NCBI RefSeq assembly: GCF_002109325.1
Contig: NZ_CP015348.1
Coordinates: forward strand, 2,047,501-2,111,500
Length of the DNA: 64,000 nucleotides
Source of the DNA: Sporosarcina ureae
Lineage (GTDB): Bacteria; Bacillota; Bacilli; Bacillales_A; Planococcaceae
Reading direction: 5' to 3'
Positions 11,252 to 20,837 of this stretch are shown piece after piece. The position numbers and the translations under genes were made by a program. Positions within the stretch are counted from its first letter, which is position 1. Every line of letters begins with the position of its first letter. The notes under the pieces were generated by a model. It had not been told where the DNA came from and did not search any database. It was given only the letters and a program-made list of their open reading frames with translations.

Positions 11252-12475
11252 ATGAAAAACAATTTACTTCGCTTTGATCAGAATCAATTTATAAAATTTA
11301 GCACAATTCCTATTTGGATTGATTATATATTTCACAGTAATGGCAAAGTAGAAAAGAAACACTGTGCAGTTATAGGATTAAAGGATATGAAGCTTGATGT
11401 ACATGTTATTCATCCGATCAGTGAGTTTATCATAGACAATTGGAGAAATAGGCAATATAACACTCAGCGTAAGCATGCAAATAATCTAGTTCAGTTTTTA
11501 AATTATCTTATAGAAAATAGAAAGAAATTAAGTTTACACTCGCTTTCTGATATACAGATAAATACTGGAACAGAATACTTAAATTATCTAGCTTTAAAAG
11601 GTGTTAGAAAGTCCACGGTGAAAGATGCAGAAAGAACTTTGACTAAGTTTTACTATTGGTTAGTGAAAATAGAAGTTCTTTCACTTGCGACGAAAAGTTC
11701 TTTTGAAGAAAAAGAAAATCATTTAGGTACTTATCTTGAATCACCATTCCATCCACTATATCCTTCTAAATCAACTAAAGAAATTGAACATACTTTACCT
11801 ATAAGCTATATACCCTTGCTACTAGAAGTCGCTATTTCTGTTGCTAAACCAATTGCATTAGGCTTATATTATCAATTGTTTGGTGGCTTAAGAATTTCCG
11901 AAGTACTCAATTTAAAAAGAACTCAAGTTGGAAGAAGAATGAAGGAAGGCGATTTTATATTGAAATTGCAGAACCAGAACTTTAGGACAGATTTAAAAGA
12001 ACATTCCTCAGTTAAAAAAGTTAGAACACAACGTGTTTTAGAAATTAATGATTGGGGCCATAATCTATTTAAAGATCATATAAATTTATATAAACCCACT
12101 GATGGAACTCAAGCGTTATTTGTTAATAGAGATGGGAATGCATTATCGCAAAGAAGCTATAGACAATATTTTCAAAAGGTGAAAGATAATTTCATTAAAT
12201 TACTTGAAAACAATGGAGATACTGAACAAAAAATTTTAGCTAAACATTTAAAACATATGAAATGGTCAACACATATTGGACGAGGAACATTTACTAATAT
12301 GATTGCAGAAGATGCAGAAAACCCATACGAAATTGCTCATCTACGCGGAGACTCAAATATTAATTCTTCACTAATATATATGGTTTCTACTGATAGACTC
12401 CACAAAAAAATAGAAGAGAAATTTTCAAATATGCATGAAACCTATATTCCCAAACTGATTACTAGAAAGGAGTGA
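11252..12475 (+). CDS. tyrosine recombinase, TnpA-like (first of trio)
   Basis: The product of about 407 residues has an N-terminal SAM-like core-binding domain (about 75-170) and a C-terminal catalytic domain with Arg in GGLRISEVL, HxxR in THIGRGTF and the nucleophile Tyr in SSLIYMVS. It is the first gene inward from the left end, as tnpA is in Tn554-type elements. ATG 11252 is chosen because GGAGGA at 11240-11245 is correctly placed; a TTG at 11234 overlaps that site. The gene is intact. The next gene starts four bases after its stop. It should catalyse element excision and integration with its partners. Confidence 0.85.
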   Translation: MKNNLLRFDQNQFIKFSTIPIWIDYIFHSNGKVEKKHCAVIGLKDMKLDVHVIHPISEFIIDNWRNRQYNTQRKHANNLVQFLNYLIENRKKLSLHSLSDIQINTGTEYLNYLALKGVRKSTVKDAERTLTKFYYWLVKIEVLSLATKSSFEEKENHLGTYLESPFHPLYPSKSTKEIEHTLPISYIPLLLEVAISVAKPIALGLYYQLFGGLRISEVLNLKRTQVGRRMKEGDFILKLQNQNFRTDLKEHSSVKKVRTQRVLEINDWGHNLFKDHINLYKPTDGTQALFVNRDGNALSQRSYRQYFQKVKDNFIKLLENNGDTEQKILAKHLKHMKWSTHIGRGTFTNMIAEDAENPYEIAHLRGDSNINSSLIYMVSTDRLHKKIEEKFSNMHETYIPKLITRKE

Positions 12476-12479
12476 TGAT

Positions 12480-12998
12480 TTGGATAATTATATTGATGAA
12501 TATTTAACAATAGCTCAAGTTTGCAAAAAGCTTCGATTAAATAATGTTAATGATGTTTATTTACTCATTGAAAAAAGATGTTTTTCAAGCGCAGTAAAGA
12601 TAAATAATTTATGGCATATCACCGTAGATGATGTTGAAAAATATGAACAAACATTAAACGTAGTGGCTAGTTGTTTAACTATTAAGCAAGCAGCTGGAAA
12701 TTCGAAATATGGTAATAAAAGTATAACCTCCATTCGTACTTTAATTAGGAATTCAAGATTGCCTAATGCGTTTAAATTTAATGGTGAGTGGTGGATTCCC
12801 AAAAGTGATCTTAAACAATTAGCAATAGAAGAATCGAAATTATTAAATACAACGCAGGCTTACAAGCAACTAAATCTAACATCACACCGAAATATCCTAA
12901 ATTTAATTAATAAGGGTATATTTCCAAATGCGTTCAAAGACTTTAATCTGAAATGGAAAATCCCTCTCAAAGATATAGAAGAATATGAAGAAAAATAA
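12480..12998 (+). pseudogene. HTH repeats 1-3 of the broken recombinase
   Basis: This open segment of 172 residues holds repeats 1-3 and ends at TAA in the linker after EEYEEK. The same frame continues directly past the stop into repeat 4, so a single base change explains it. As it stands it could yield a free three-HTH DNA-binding protein. Confidence 0.7.
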
Positions 12999-13340
12999 AA
13001 TACTGAAGATATAAAGAAGTCTTTAAGTATTTTTGAGGTTGCTCAAATGTTAGGACTCAAATCAGGAAAGGCAGTTCTCTATCATGTGAAAAGGAATAAG
13101 TTTCCGAATGCTTTTATGATAAATAATAACTGGCGAATTCCAATTAGCGATTTTGAGAACTATTCATCCAAAACGAAAGATTGCTTAAATACATCACAAG
13201 CTGCTGAAAGATTAGGCTATAAGAATAAATATTCAGTACTACTATTAATAGAAAACTCCACAACTTTAAATGCATTCAAAGCTAATGGTTCTTGGTGGAT
13301 ACCAATATCCGATATTGAAAAATTGAACAGGAAAGTTTAG
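12999..13340 (+). pseudogene. HTH repeats 4-5 of the broken recombinase
   Basis: This segment is in frame with the previous one. It carries repeats 4 and 5 (FPNAFM and LNAFKA versions of the signature) and runs out of frame after IEKLNR, where one base is gained or lost. ATG 13047 lacks a ribosome site, so independent expression is doubtful. Confidence 0.65.
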
Positions 13341-14801
13341 AGTATCTAGATACAGACAGCACCGCTAAGAAGTTGAATTTAGAATCCAGAGTAGAGATTC
13401 ATAGATTACTCAGGAGGAATAAATTCCCAAATGCATTTAAAGATGATTTTAGTAAATGGAGAATACCTTTGAAAGATATCAAGGATTTTATAGCTAATCA
13501 AAATACACATAACTGTATAGACCTTATAGAGGTATCTGAAAAGCTTGGCTATAAGTCAACTACAACAGCAAATAGATTAGTTAAAAATAATCAATTTCCA
13601 AATGCATTTAAGGTTGGAAAAAAGATTTGGATACCAATAACTGATTTTGAAAGAATACAGTGGAAATTTCAAAAAAAAGAAAGCGTTAAAAAAGCGATAA
13701 AACCAGCACCAGAACCAATACAAATACCTTTTAAATTTAAAATTAATACCCATGGCTATATTGATGTATCTGAAACGGAAAAAGTATTTAAATTAAGCAA
13801 AAAAAAAGTGATTAACATCATTAATAAGGGTGGATTTATCAATTATTTTAAACATAATAATAAGTGGTTGATATTGAAAGTAGAAATTGAAAATTTGAAA
13901 AAAGAAATACAGGAAAACGAAAAAAAGAAATTCAATACACTATCAACTATGGAAACTGCTCATAGAATAAATGTGAATAGATCAGTTATTACTCAAAATC
14001 TGAAAAATAAATTTCCAAATGCATTTAAGATAGATAATTACTGGCGCATTCCTTTAAGAGATATTGAGAAGTACGAAGAAAAAACGGTATTTACCGATGC
14101 TTCAGAGTACACTATTCAAACAGCACTTGCTGAGTTAAACACAGGCTTAAATTCTTTATATGTTAAAGAGAAATCAAGAGAAACTAATAGACTATATCTA
14201 AAATTCTGTACTTTACAAATGAATAACTGTAAAGGTTCGATGCGATATGTGAAAAGTCGAGTTCTAATGTATTTAAGACTATATGAAAAAATAGCTAGTC
14301 TCATAGAGGAAGAAATCTTTCACGCCTCACCTGATATGATTTCATCTTTACTTGATAAAAATTCAATTTTGACATCGCATGAAAAAAAGAATTTAACTGT
14401 TTTTTTAAGATATACTTACCGACAAAAAAACATTGAACCTAAGGAAGAATTTAGCTATCTAACTAATACCGATAAAATAAGTAGCAAAGAAATTTATTCG
14501 CCTGAATTGTTTCATGAAATTTATAAATATGTAAATGATATAAAAAATCATTCTTCACCTGCTATAAAAGATTATAGTTATGCGAATATGTGGGCATATA
14601 CTATATTATTATTAACAGACTTTATTAGAGGTCAAGATTTAATAGTAAATACGCCTAATCTGGATTTAGATAATCTGGGAATCTGCTCATTAAATTGGTT
14701 TGAAGAAAACGAATTATCAGAAGAACAGGCGCAGACTATCATAAATCAATTATATACTCATTTCCGTTATAAGAGAGCAAATAAAAATGGAGAGTTATTA
14801 A
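13335..14801 (+). pseudogene. HTH repeats 6-9 and recombinase core-binding part, cut by IS66
   Basis: This frame resumes at QESLEYLDT and holds repeats 6-9 (to about 14090), then the N-terminal, all-helical part of a tyrosine recombinase with Arg in FIRGQDL as the likely first box. IS66 interrupts it after NGELL at 14801, so the reading continues about 35 codons into the IS end and stops at 14905. Confidence 0.7.
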
Positions 14802-14883
14802 GTAAGCGTCAAAAAATGAACACGTTGTTTCATATAAAAGAAAATGCCCCAAAGAATCGATTAAAGATTCTTCGGGGCATTTT

Positions 14884-16470
14884 CTATTTCTTTGACTGGA
14901 TATAACAATTCTTTGGTAAGGTCTTCGACCAAGGCATCAAGTCTTCAAACTCCTCGATTTTTTCAAGATTACGTTGAGGAAGTTCTTCGAAAAGGAACTG
15001 CAGGTAGAAGAAGGGGTTTATGCCATTCTCTTTTGCGGTCTCTACGAGACTATAGGCGATTGCACTTGAAGTAGCACCTCTTGTGGAAACTGCAAAAAGC
15101 CAGTTTTTTCTACCGATTACGAAAGGTTTTATTGATCGCTCTGCTCGATTATTGTCGATCTCGATACGACCATCTTTCATAAATGTTATCAGTTTAGGCC
15201 ATTGTTTAAGCGTATAGGAGATGGCAGTCCCAGTTGCAGTCTTCGGAGCGACTTTTTCTTTTTGTTCTTTTAGCCATACCAAAAAATCATCCAGCACAGG
15301 CTGACTGTCGTATTTCCTTATTTCAAGTCGTTCTTCAGGCATTTTATCTTTCGTCTTGCGTTCAATTGCGAACAATCGGTTGCAGAAATCGAGTCCCTTT
15401 TTAGCGACCGTCGTTCGACCTGCACCAGCTGGCGCACCTTTTAATGCCTTGAGTGCCTCATCGAATTTACGGCGAGCATGGGCCCAGCAGCCAGCGAGCT
15501 CCACATTTTGAATAGACTCGTAGGCTGCATAGCCATCCACATGGAGATAACCCTGGTAGCCTTTTAAAAAATTTTGCGGATTCTCTTTGGCACGACTTGC
15601 TTGATAATCAAAGAGTACGATCGGTGTCTTAGAGTCTCTACCTGTCCGATAAAGCCACATATAGGATTTTGATTCCGCCCTTTTCCCTGGTTCGTCGAGA
15701 ACTTGCAGGACAGTTTCGTCCGCATGGAGAACCTTTTCCTCACGAAGACGACGATAGAGTTCATCATAGAACGGCTTGAGCCATCGCGTCGTACTCGAAA
15801 GCATCCAGTTCGATAGCGTCTGTCGATTCAATGGAATGCCCATCCGTTCGAGTTGTTTCTCTTGTCGATAAAGAGGAAGCCCATCAGCAAACTTCTGCGT
15901 CATCACGTATGCAATGGCAGATGGAGACGCTAATCCCTTCGGGATCACCGGGTTCGGCATCTCAGCTTTCTTAATAGGTGTTTTGATCGCATGTTCTTCA
16001 CAATGACGGCAACTGTAGATATGCTGTACATGTTCGACAACTGTTACTTGCGCCGGGATGATCTTCAGTTCTTTGCGTATCTGTGTGCTCATCTCGTGCA
16101 TGGAATGATCGCATTCTAAACAGACCTTCTCCGAATCAGAGAGGTCATAGTGAATCGTCTCGACCGGCAGGTCTTTCAACTTATCTGCACGTCCGATTCT
16201 CTTCTTGCGTGTATAGTTTATCGTCTCAAGCGTAGGCTCTACAAGAAGGATCGCTGAAGAAACTTCTGCCTCATTGAACAACGGTAATTCAAACTGGTCC
16301 TTGTTCGTCTTCTCACTAGAAGTTCCGAAGCGTTTCTGTTGGAGTAGAGTGAACTGTTGCTTGTACCATTCCATCTGAGCCTCAAGCTTTTTCTTCTCTT
16401 GCTCGAGTTGTTCGTTCTTCTTCTCGAGCTCTTCAATTGTAAGTTGGGTTTTCTTGTCTGGTTTTCTCAT
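14884..16470 (-). CDS. tnpC: IS66 transposase, TnpC type (copy 1)
   Basis: The 528-residue DDE transposase has an N-terminal leucine-zipper-like coil (about 8-45), an IS66 zinc-binding segment (CLECDHSM and CRHCEEH), and catalytic acidic residues in HADETVLQV, HVDGYAAYE and NNRAERSIKP. Length is standard and the frame is open. It differs from copy 2 at TIHYDL, PQNFLK, RKYDSQ and QKEKVAP. Confidence 0.95.
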   Translation of the reverse strand: MRKPDKKTQLTIEELEKKNEQLEQEKKKLEAQMEWYKQQFTLLQQKRFGTSSEKTNKDQFELPLFNEAEVSSAILLVEPTLETINYTRKKRIGRADKLKDLPVETIHYDLSDSEKVCLECDHSMHEMSTQIRKELKIIPAQVTVVEHVQHIYSCRHCEEHAIKTPIKKAEMPNPVIPKGLASPSAIAYVMTQKFADGLPLYRQEKQLERMGIPLNRQTLSNWMLSSTTRWLKPFYDELYRRLREEKVLHADETVLQVLDEPGKRAESKSYMWLYRTGRDSKTPIVLFDYQASRAKENPQNFLKGYQGYLHVDGYAAYESIQNVELAGCWAHARRKFDEALKALKGAPAGAGRTTVAKKGLDFCNRLFAIERKTKDKMPEERLEIRKYDSQPVLDDFLVWLKEQKEKVAPKTATGTAISYTLKQWPKLITFMKDGRIEIDNNRAERSIKPFVIGRKNWLFAVSTRGATSSAIAYSLVETAKENGINPFFYLQFLFEELPQRNLEKIEEFEDLMPWSKTLPKNCYIQSKK

Positions 16471-16509
16471 AGGAACAATAATAGCATAAAATTATTCCAA
16501 GGAGTAGAC

Positions 16510-16866
16510 TCAAATTACTTTTTTCGCCGAGACTGAAGGGTGTGCGTCACGTTGGTTCAACGGTAACCCATCCAGGAGCCAGTTCAACTGTCGGCTCGAA
16601 ATGGAAAGTGGTTGAACAGACTCAAGATCCGGCCAATCGAACAGCCCTTTCTCGAGTCTTCGGTAATAGAGCCAGAATCCATTGTGATCCCAGAATAGAA
16701 TCTTGAGTTTATCTCTCTTCCGATTACAGAAGACAAAAAGTGCTTTGGAGAAAGGATCAAGTTGGAACAGCTCTTGGACAATGACAGCTAGTCCGTCAAT
16801 CGACTTCCGAAGATCTGTCGGACCAGCAGCCAGATAGACGCGCCCAACGGCGCGATCATTCATCAT
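16510..16866 (-). CDS. tnpB: IS66 Orf2, TnpB type (copy 1)
   Basis: The 118-residue IS66 Orf2 protein has the family signature AAGPTDLRKSIDGLAV at residues 12-27 and KRDKLKILFWDHNGFWLYYRR. It is needed for transposition, but its mechanism is not settled. It overlaps tnpA by four bases. Confidence 0.95.
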   Translation of the reverse strand: MMNDRAVGRVYLAAGPTDLRKSIDGLAVIVQELFQLDPFSKALFVFCNRKRDKLKILFWDHNGFWLYYRRLEKGLFDWPDLESVQPLSISSRQLNWLLDGLPLNQRDAHPSVSAKKVI

Positions 16867-17168
16867 ATCTGACGTAGCGTCCGGATCACTTGAAGTAACA
16901 GAGTTTCATCATAGCCACTTGTCACCTCGATATCCACATGATTTACTTTCAAGGAAATCGAGTTCTCTATCGATTCTTCCACTACACAGGAGACCCAACT
17001 GGTCTCCTGACGTGCGGTATGATTAACTGGTGACTGCTTCCTTAGCCAATACTTCATATTGTGCACGGCAACCTCTGCAGTTTCACACCATTCAGAAAGC
17101 GCTAGTCCACTGTTTTGATATTCATCGATCTTCGCAGACCAGTATGCTTCTTTCTCTTTTCTTTTCAA
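16863..17168 (-). CDS. tnpA: IS66 TnpA-type HTH protein (copy 1)
   Basis: The small protein of about 101 residues has an N-terminal helix-turn-helix (SGLALSEWCETAEVAVHNMKYW), as in IS66 first genes. The likely start is TTG 17168, which follows GGGAGG at normal spacing; a more upstream TTG overlaps that ribosome site. Confidence 0.85.
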   Translation of the reverse strand: MKRKEKEAYWSAKIDEYQNSGLALSEWCETAEVAVHNMKYWLRKQSPVNHTARQETSWVSCVVEESIENSISLKVNHVDIEVTSGYDETLLLQVIRTLRQI

Positions 17169-17253
17169 ATAAATACCTCCCAAAATGTGTTCTATGGGAG
17201 GAGTATCTCACGAATCTTCTTCTATTAATATGTGTTCACTATTTGACGCTTAC

Positions 17254-18298
17254 GTTATTAACGTTTATTGTTGCTCCAGACTTGATACTATCCTTAGCTA
17301 CAGCGCTAGTCGTTTCTGAACTACATCGTGTAAATGAAGGAAGTGAAATGCTTTTAAGTACGTTTATAGAAGGTCGTTATAATGCTGTTAAAACTAGTGG
17401 GAAAGTGCGACATCACATATTTTTCAATGAAATGAAAACATTTGAAAAGTTTAAATTCAGTTCACTTGTCATGAATCGCTCAGTTGCTACATACCTATTC
17501 TATTCTGTAACAGAAGAAGATGGAGAAGATAGTGACTTAGCACTGCATCTAACAAAGGTAGCTAGATCACACAAGAGTTCAGATACAACTAGTCAATATA
17601 TTCAAGCAACCAATCGTGACGGCTCTATTAATAGAGTGTCATACAATCTTTTTAAACGCGGTCATTTTGGATGGCTATATAATTATTTGATTTTATATGT
17701 TTCACAATTCCAAAATAGAGAAGATACTTTGGAGCAACGAACTAATTTAATTGAAGAATTAAAGAGTGAGATATCTCCAGCTAGATTAGAGAATGTGGCA
17801 ATGTTCGCTAATAACTACTTAATCTCATTTCCATCAAAAGATTACAATGCAAATATGGAAACTACAATAAAAAATATTTATTCAAAAAGACAATCGGTTA
17901 TCTCTAAGCTTAAAGAGTATTCAAAAGATGAAATTAAAGAGATTATATTAAAATTAGCAAATGGAGAAATGACATCAAAAAGTGAGCATGCGCAGTGCTT
18001 GGTCCATCCTATTTGTCAAAATAAAGAGCTTTTAAACTGCTATTCATGTGAGTATGTAATACCAGGAAACTTAATGCTTATCCAATTAAATGAAGAGATA
18101 ATTCGATTAATCGAAAATATTGATAGCATGGAAAATGAAGTGATTTTAAAAAGAGATTCAATGCTCTTGATGCATGCTTTATTCATATGGAAAGAGGCAC
18201 GTATTCAGTTTGGAAATGACAAAGTTAATGCGTATATTAATACTAAAAAAACATGGCTTAGAATTGAAAGCATATCTCATAAACTGTTAATGGATTAG
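17254..18298 (+). pseudogene. C-terminal catalytic part of the broken recombinase
   Basis: This piece resumes the frame on the far side of IS66 (from 17262 after the target duplicate). It holds NRSVATYLF, then ARSHKSSDTTSQYI with the probable nucleophile tyrosine, then a C-terminal region with a Cys-rich patch (CLVHPICQNKELLNCYSC) that may bind zinc. Such a cysteine patch is familiar from TnpB-type recombinases. It abuts the third recombinase. Confidence 0.7.
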
Positions 18299-18316
18299 TT
18301 GGGAGAAGATTTAGAA

Positions 18317-19963
18317 GTGGAAATACGAGTGACACTTGACTCTACAAAAAAAGATACAGTAATAGAAAGAAAACAAAATGTGAAATTCGATACTTTTAAT
18401 TCGAAAAAATATAAAGAAATGTTTGATCAGCTTGTAAGGGATAATCATATAATTGGTCATTACAATCAAAAATCCTGGAAATTACCATGTGTGATATCAG
18501 ATTACCCTATTATAATTTCATTTGATATTGAGAATTCTTATAAATTAAATGAAGCTTTAAAAGCTTATTCTATAGTTCGCATATTGTCAGGTAGGACCGC
18601 ATTTACAGTTTATAATGAGCTCACCTTACTAAAAAGAGTGATTTTAGAAAGTAATGGTTTTAAATCACTTGATAAATTAGAAGGATTTTTAGAACTGCAA
18701 CTTCAAACATATCAATCTCAAGGATATAGAATGTCTGCTGATACAAAGAGGTTTATTTCTTTTTATCAACCTAACAATTGTGCGAAAATAATCGATATCT
18801 GTAATCAGTATCTAACTTATAAGGAAGCTGTTAGAGTACTACCCAATTTTGATGATATTATGACTTTTGATGATATTGTAAATGATTATTTTAAAAATCA
18901 TCCAATTGAAGAAACTTTGGAATACATGCCTATAATGATGTGGTGGTTATTGACAAATGTTTTACCAATGCGTCCAACTGAGTTTTTAATGCTAGAGAAA
19001 GATTGCTTAGATTATACTAATAACTCTGCTTCTGCATATAGAATTAAAATTCCTAGAATTAAAAACAAATCTAGCTCTCCAGGAATTAATCAGCGAATGG
19101 ATTTTATTGAAATTGATGAAAAAGCATATATTATAATAAAAAGTGCTATAAACTCTTTAAATACAATCGATTCTAACTCTAAATACTTATTTCCAGTAGA
19201 GTTACTATGGAGGTACCGCAAAATAACATTGCCAAAGAAAAATGAAAGGATTAATAGATATGACTTTGATTTAATGAGAAAGCACTTTTATGAAAATATT
19301 GTTGAAGGCCTTTATGGTATTTATGATTTAGAAAGAATAAGGTTAGGAGACACACGCCACTTCGCAATCATTAACATGGCTTTACAAGGCTTTAATATGC
19401 TTTCAATCGCAAGAATGGCTGGTCATGAAGCGATACGCAGTCAGTATAGCTATTACTCGCATGCAGAGCATTTTGCACAGTCTTATGTTTATCGTTTAGC
19501 TCAGAAAAAAGTAGAATATAAAGTTGCTGACGAAATGAGTAGTGGCCTCTTTGGATGGAAAAGATATATTTATGATAAGGGAAAGTTAACTGATGTAAAA
19601 GAATCAGAAAACATTGTAGGGCTTGTGAAATATGGATACTGCACCGAAGAAAAAAGTATTTTCCCTCAAACTTGTGTAGAATATTGTGAGTTTTGTTCTA
19701 AGTATGCATTTAATCCAAGTATCAATGAGCAAAGAGAAGCAATTGATTGGTTATCTAAAACCTCAATAAATATTGAAGAAAGAATCCGCACAACCATTGA
19801 ATTAATGAAAGATTTATCGACAAATCTTGCTAAAACATACATCCAGTCAAATGATGAGTTATTAAAATCTTCATCTCAAAAATTAATGACATACATGGAT
19901 ATGAAAGCAACGATTGATTCAAAAATATTGAAAGATAGTGCCTTTAATAAGGAGTACAAATAA
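18317..19963 (+). CDS. tyrosine recombinase (third of trio)
   Basis: The product of about 548 residues has catalytic Arg in LPMRPTEFLML, then RLGDTRHFAII (the HxxR-box equivalent, with His following Arg), AGHEAIRSQ and Tyr in SYYSHAEHF. A cysteine cluster (CTEE, CVEYCEFCSKY) lies C-terminal, as often seen in Tn554-type TnpB. It starts directly after the second recombinase stop. GTG 18317 is preferred because GGGAGAAG lies nine bases upstream; TTG 18299 has none. The gene is intact, so the element keeps two of three recombinases. Confidence 0.82.
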   Translation: MEIRVTLDSTKKDTVIERKQNVKFDTFNSKKYKEMFDQLVRDNHIIGHYNQKSWKLPCVISDYPIIISFDIENSYKLNEALKAYSIVRILSGRTAFTVYNELTLLKRVILESNGFKSLDKLEGFLELQLQTYQSQGYRMSADTKRFISFYQPNNCAKIIDICNQYLTYKEAVRVLPNFDDIMTFDDIVNDYFKNHPIEETLEYMPIMMWWLLTNVLPMRPTEFLMLEKDCLDYTNNSASAYRIKIPRIKNKSSSPGINQRMDFIEIDEKAYIIIKSAINSLNTIDSNSKYLFPVELLWRYRKITLPKKNERINRYDFDLMRKHFYENIVEGLYGIYDLERIRLGDTRHFAIINMALQGFNMLSIARMAGHEAIRSQYSYYSHAEHFAQSYVYRLAQKKVEYKVADEMSSGLFGWKRYIYDKGKLTDVKESENIVGLVKYGYCTEEKSIFPQTCVEYCEFCSKYAFNPSINEQREAIDWLSKTSINIEERIRTTIELMKDLSTNLAKTYIQSNDELLKSSSQKLMTYMDMKATIDSKILKDSAFNKEYK

Positions 19964-20028
19964 CGGAAGCATTACTGAGTATGCAGTGTATATAGAATTC
20001 AGCAGCGATTTATGAATTATGGAGGTCG

Positions 20029-20727
20029 ATGTGTTTGGCTAAGGATAATAAGACTCAAAGGAAAGGTAGACCTAAAGAGTGGACCGATAAAGAGTTAAAA
20101 CAATTAGCTTTAGATATTAAATTTAAACTTAATGGAAAAAAGTTAACTCCTTCTCTCCTCGAAAAGGAAACTAAAGTAGGGCGTAATACATGGACGCGTC
20201 GAATGAAAGATTATATAGATGAGTTGAATGCTCCAGTAGTTTCAAGTGTTTCATTAGATGGTAGGAATGAAGCTATACTCCCAAGTATCGATCTAATCTT
20301 TGAAAAGTATGGTAATGATAAGATATCCTTGAAAAATGAATTGCTCAACCTTGAAATTTTACTATATGACTTATACAAGCAATTAAAAGATTATAAAGAA
20401 AAAGAAGAACATTTTGAAAGTGGTTTAGCAGTAATTCAAGAATTAAAAGATGATTTGAAAAAACAAAGAAAGCGTGCCCTACACTACGAGCAGCTTTATA
20501 ATAATATTGTCGTTTCAAGTGTGTTCTCTCACTTGCAAGGAGAAAAGCGCTCACAAGTTAATGAGCTAAACCTAAAAGAAAAGCTTATTAACATGGAAGA
20601 TTCTATAGATAATAGCACAAAGTTAGAAAATTTGTCATCATATTTTCCGGATATAAAAGATGTAACTAACGAGAGTGAAAATCAAAATCAAAATATGCAA
20701 AAGTTATTAAATAAATTTGATGTCTGA
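20029..20727 (+). CDS. TnpC-like coiled-coil accessory protein
   Basis: The 232-residue protein has a basic N-terminal HTH-like part (about 10-65, KGRPKEWTDKELKQLA) and a coiled coil (about 95-165, rich in Leu, Glu and Lys). Its position after the recombinases, its low complexity and its layout match the TnpC/DUF6262-type helper of Tn554 elements, which influences recombination orientation or efficiency. The family call rests on context more than sequence. GGAGG at 20020 gives the start. Confidence 0.6.
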   Translation: MCLAKDNKTQRKGRPKEWTDKELKQLALDIKFKLNGKKLTPSLLEKETKVGRNTWTRRMKDYIDELNAPVVSSVSLDGRNEAILPSIDLIFEKYGNDKISLKNELLNLEILLYDLYKQLKDYKEKEEHFESGLAVIQELKDDLKKQRKRALHYEQLYNNIVVSSVFSHLQGEKRSQVNELNLKEKLINMEDSIDNSTKLENLSSYFPDIKDVTNESENQNQNMQKLLNKFDV

Positions 20728-20837
20728 ATATGAATATCGAAAAATTGTAATTAAGAACTAAACACAAGTATTATTAATAATGACTTCGCTGATTCATTTC
20801 ATAAGCAAGTTAGGTTTATAAATAGGAGGACATTATA

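Larger units (their letters stand above)
14802..17253 (-). mobile_element. IS66-family insertion sequence, copy 1
   Basis: The copy is 2,452 bp long, with ends GTAAGCGTCAAA and its inverse and an 8-bp target duplication GTTATTAA (14794-14801 and 17254-17261), standard for IS66. It carries the three usual genes, reading leftward. It is nearly identical to copy 2 (22401-24852) in the opposite orientation; the transposases differ at four residues. Confidence 0.95.
12480..18298 (+). pseudogene. tyrosine recombinase with nine N-terminal winged-HTH repeats, broken (second of trio)
   Basis: Removing the IS66 copy and one target duplicate, and repairing one stop and one frameshift, gives a reading frame of about 1,119 codons. 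The first 540 or so are nine repeats of 54-60 residues (one interval about 80). Each looks like an excisionase/HTH_17 domain: Thr-x-x-x-Ala-x-x-x-Leu-Gly, a helix, then FPNAFK, then W-[RK]-IP-x-x-D-[IF]-E. FPNAFK-equivalent codons fall near 12583, 12762, 12924, 13104, 13266, 13427, 13598, 13838 and 14015. The remainder resembles a TnpB-type recombinase, with NRSVATYLF replacing the HxxR box and ARSHKSSDTTSQYI carrying the tyrosine. Damage: TAA at 12996, a -1-type shift near 13335, IS66 at 14802. TTG 12480 has AAAGGAG seven bases upstream. Confidence 0.75.

Noticed and set aside
13320..13345. Programmed -1 frameshifting in the HTH-array recombinase
   Set aside because: No standard slippery heptamer in the right phase and no downstream stimulator. 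With a stop upstream and an IS downstream, decay is the simpler reading.
17030..17253. N-terminal extension of the recombinase fragment 17254-18298
   Set aside because: Those codons lie in the IS66 end; the true continuation is upstream of the IS at 14801.
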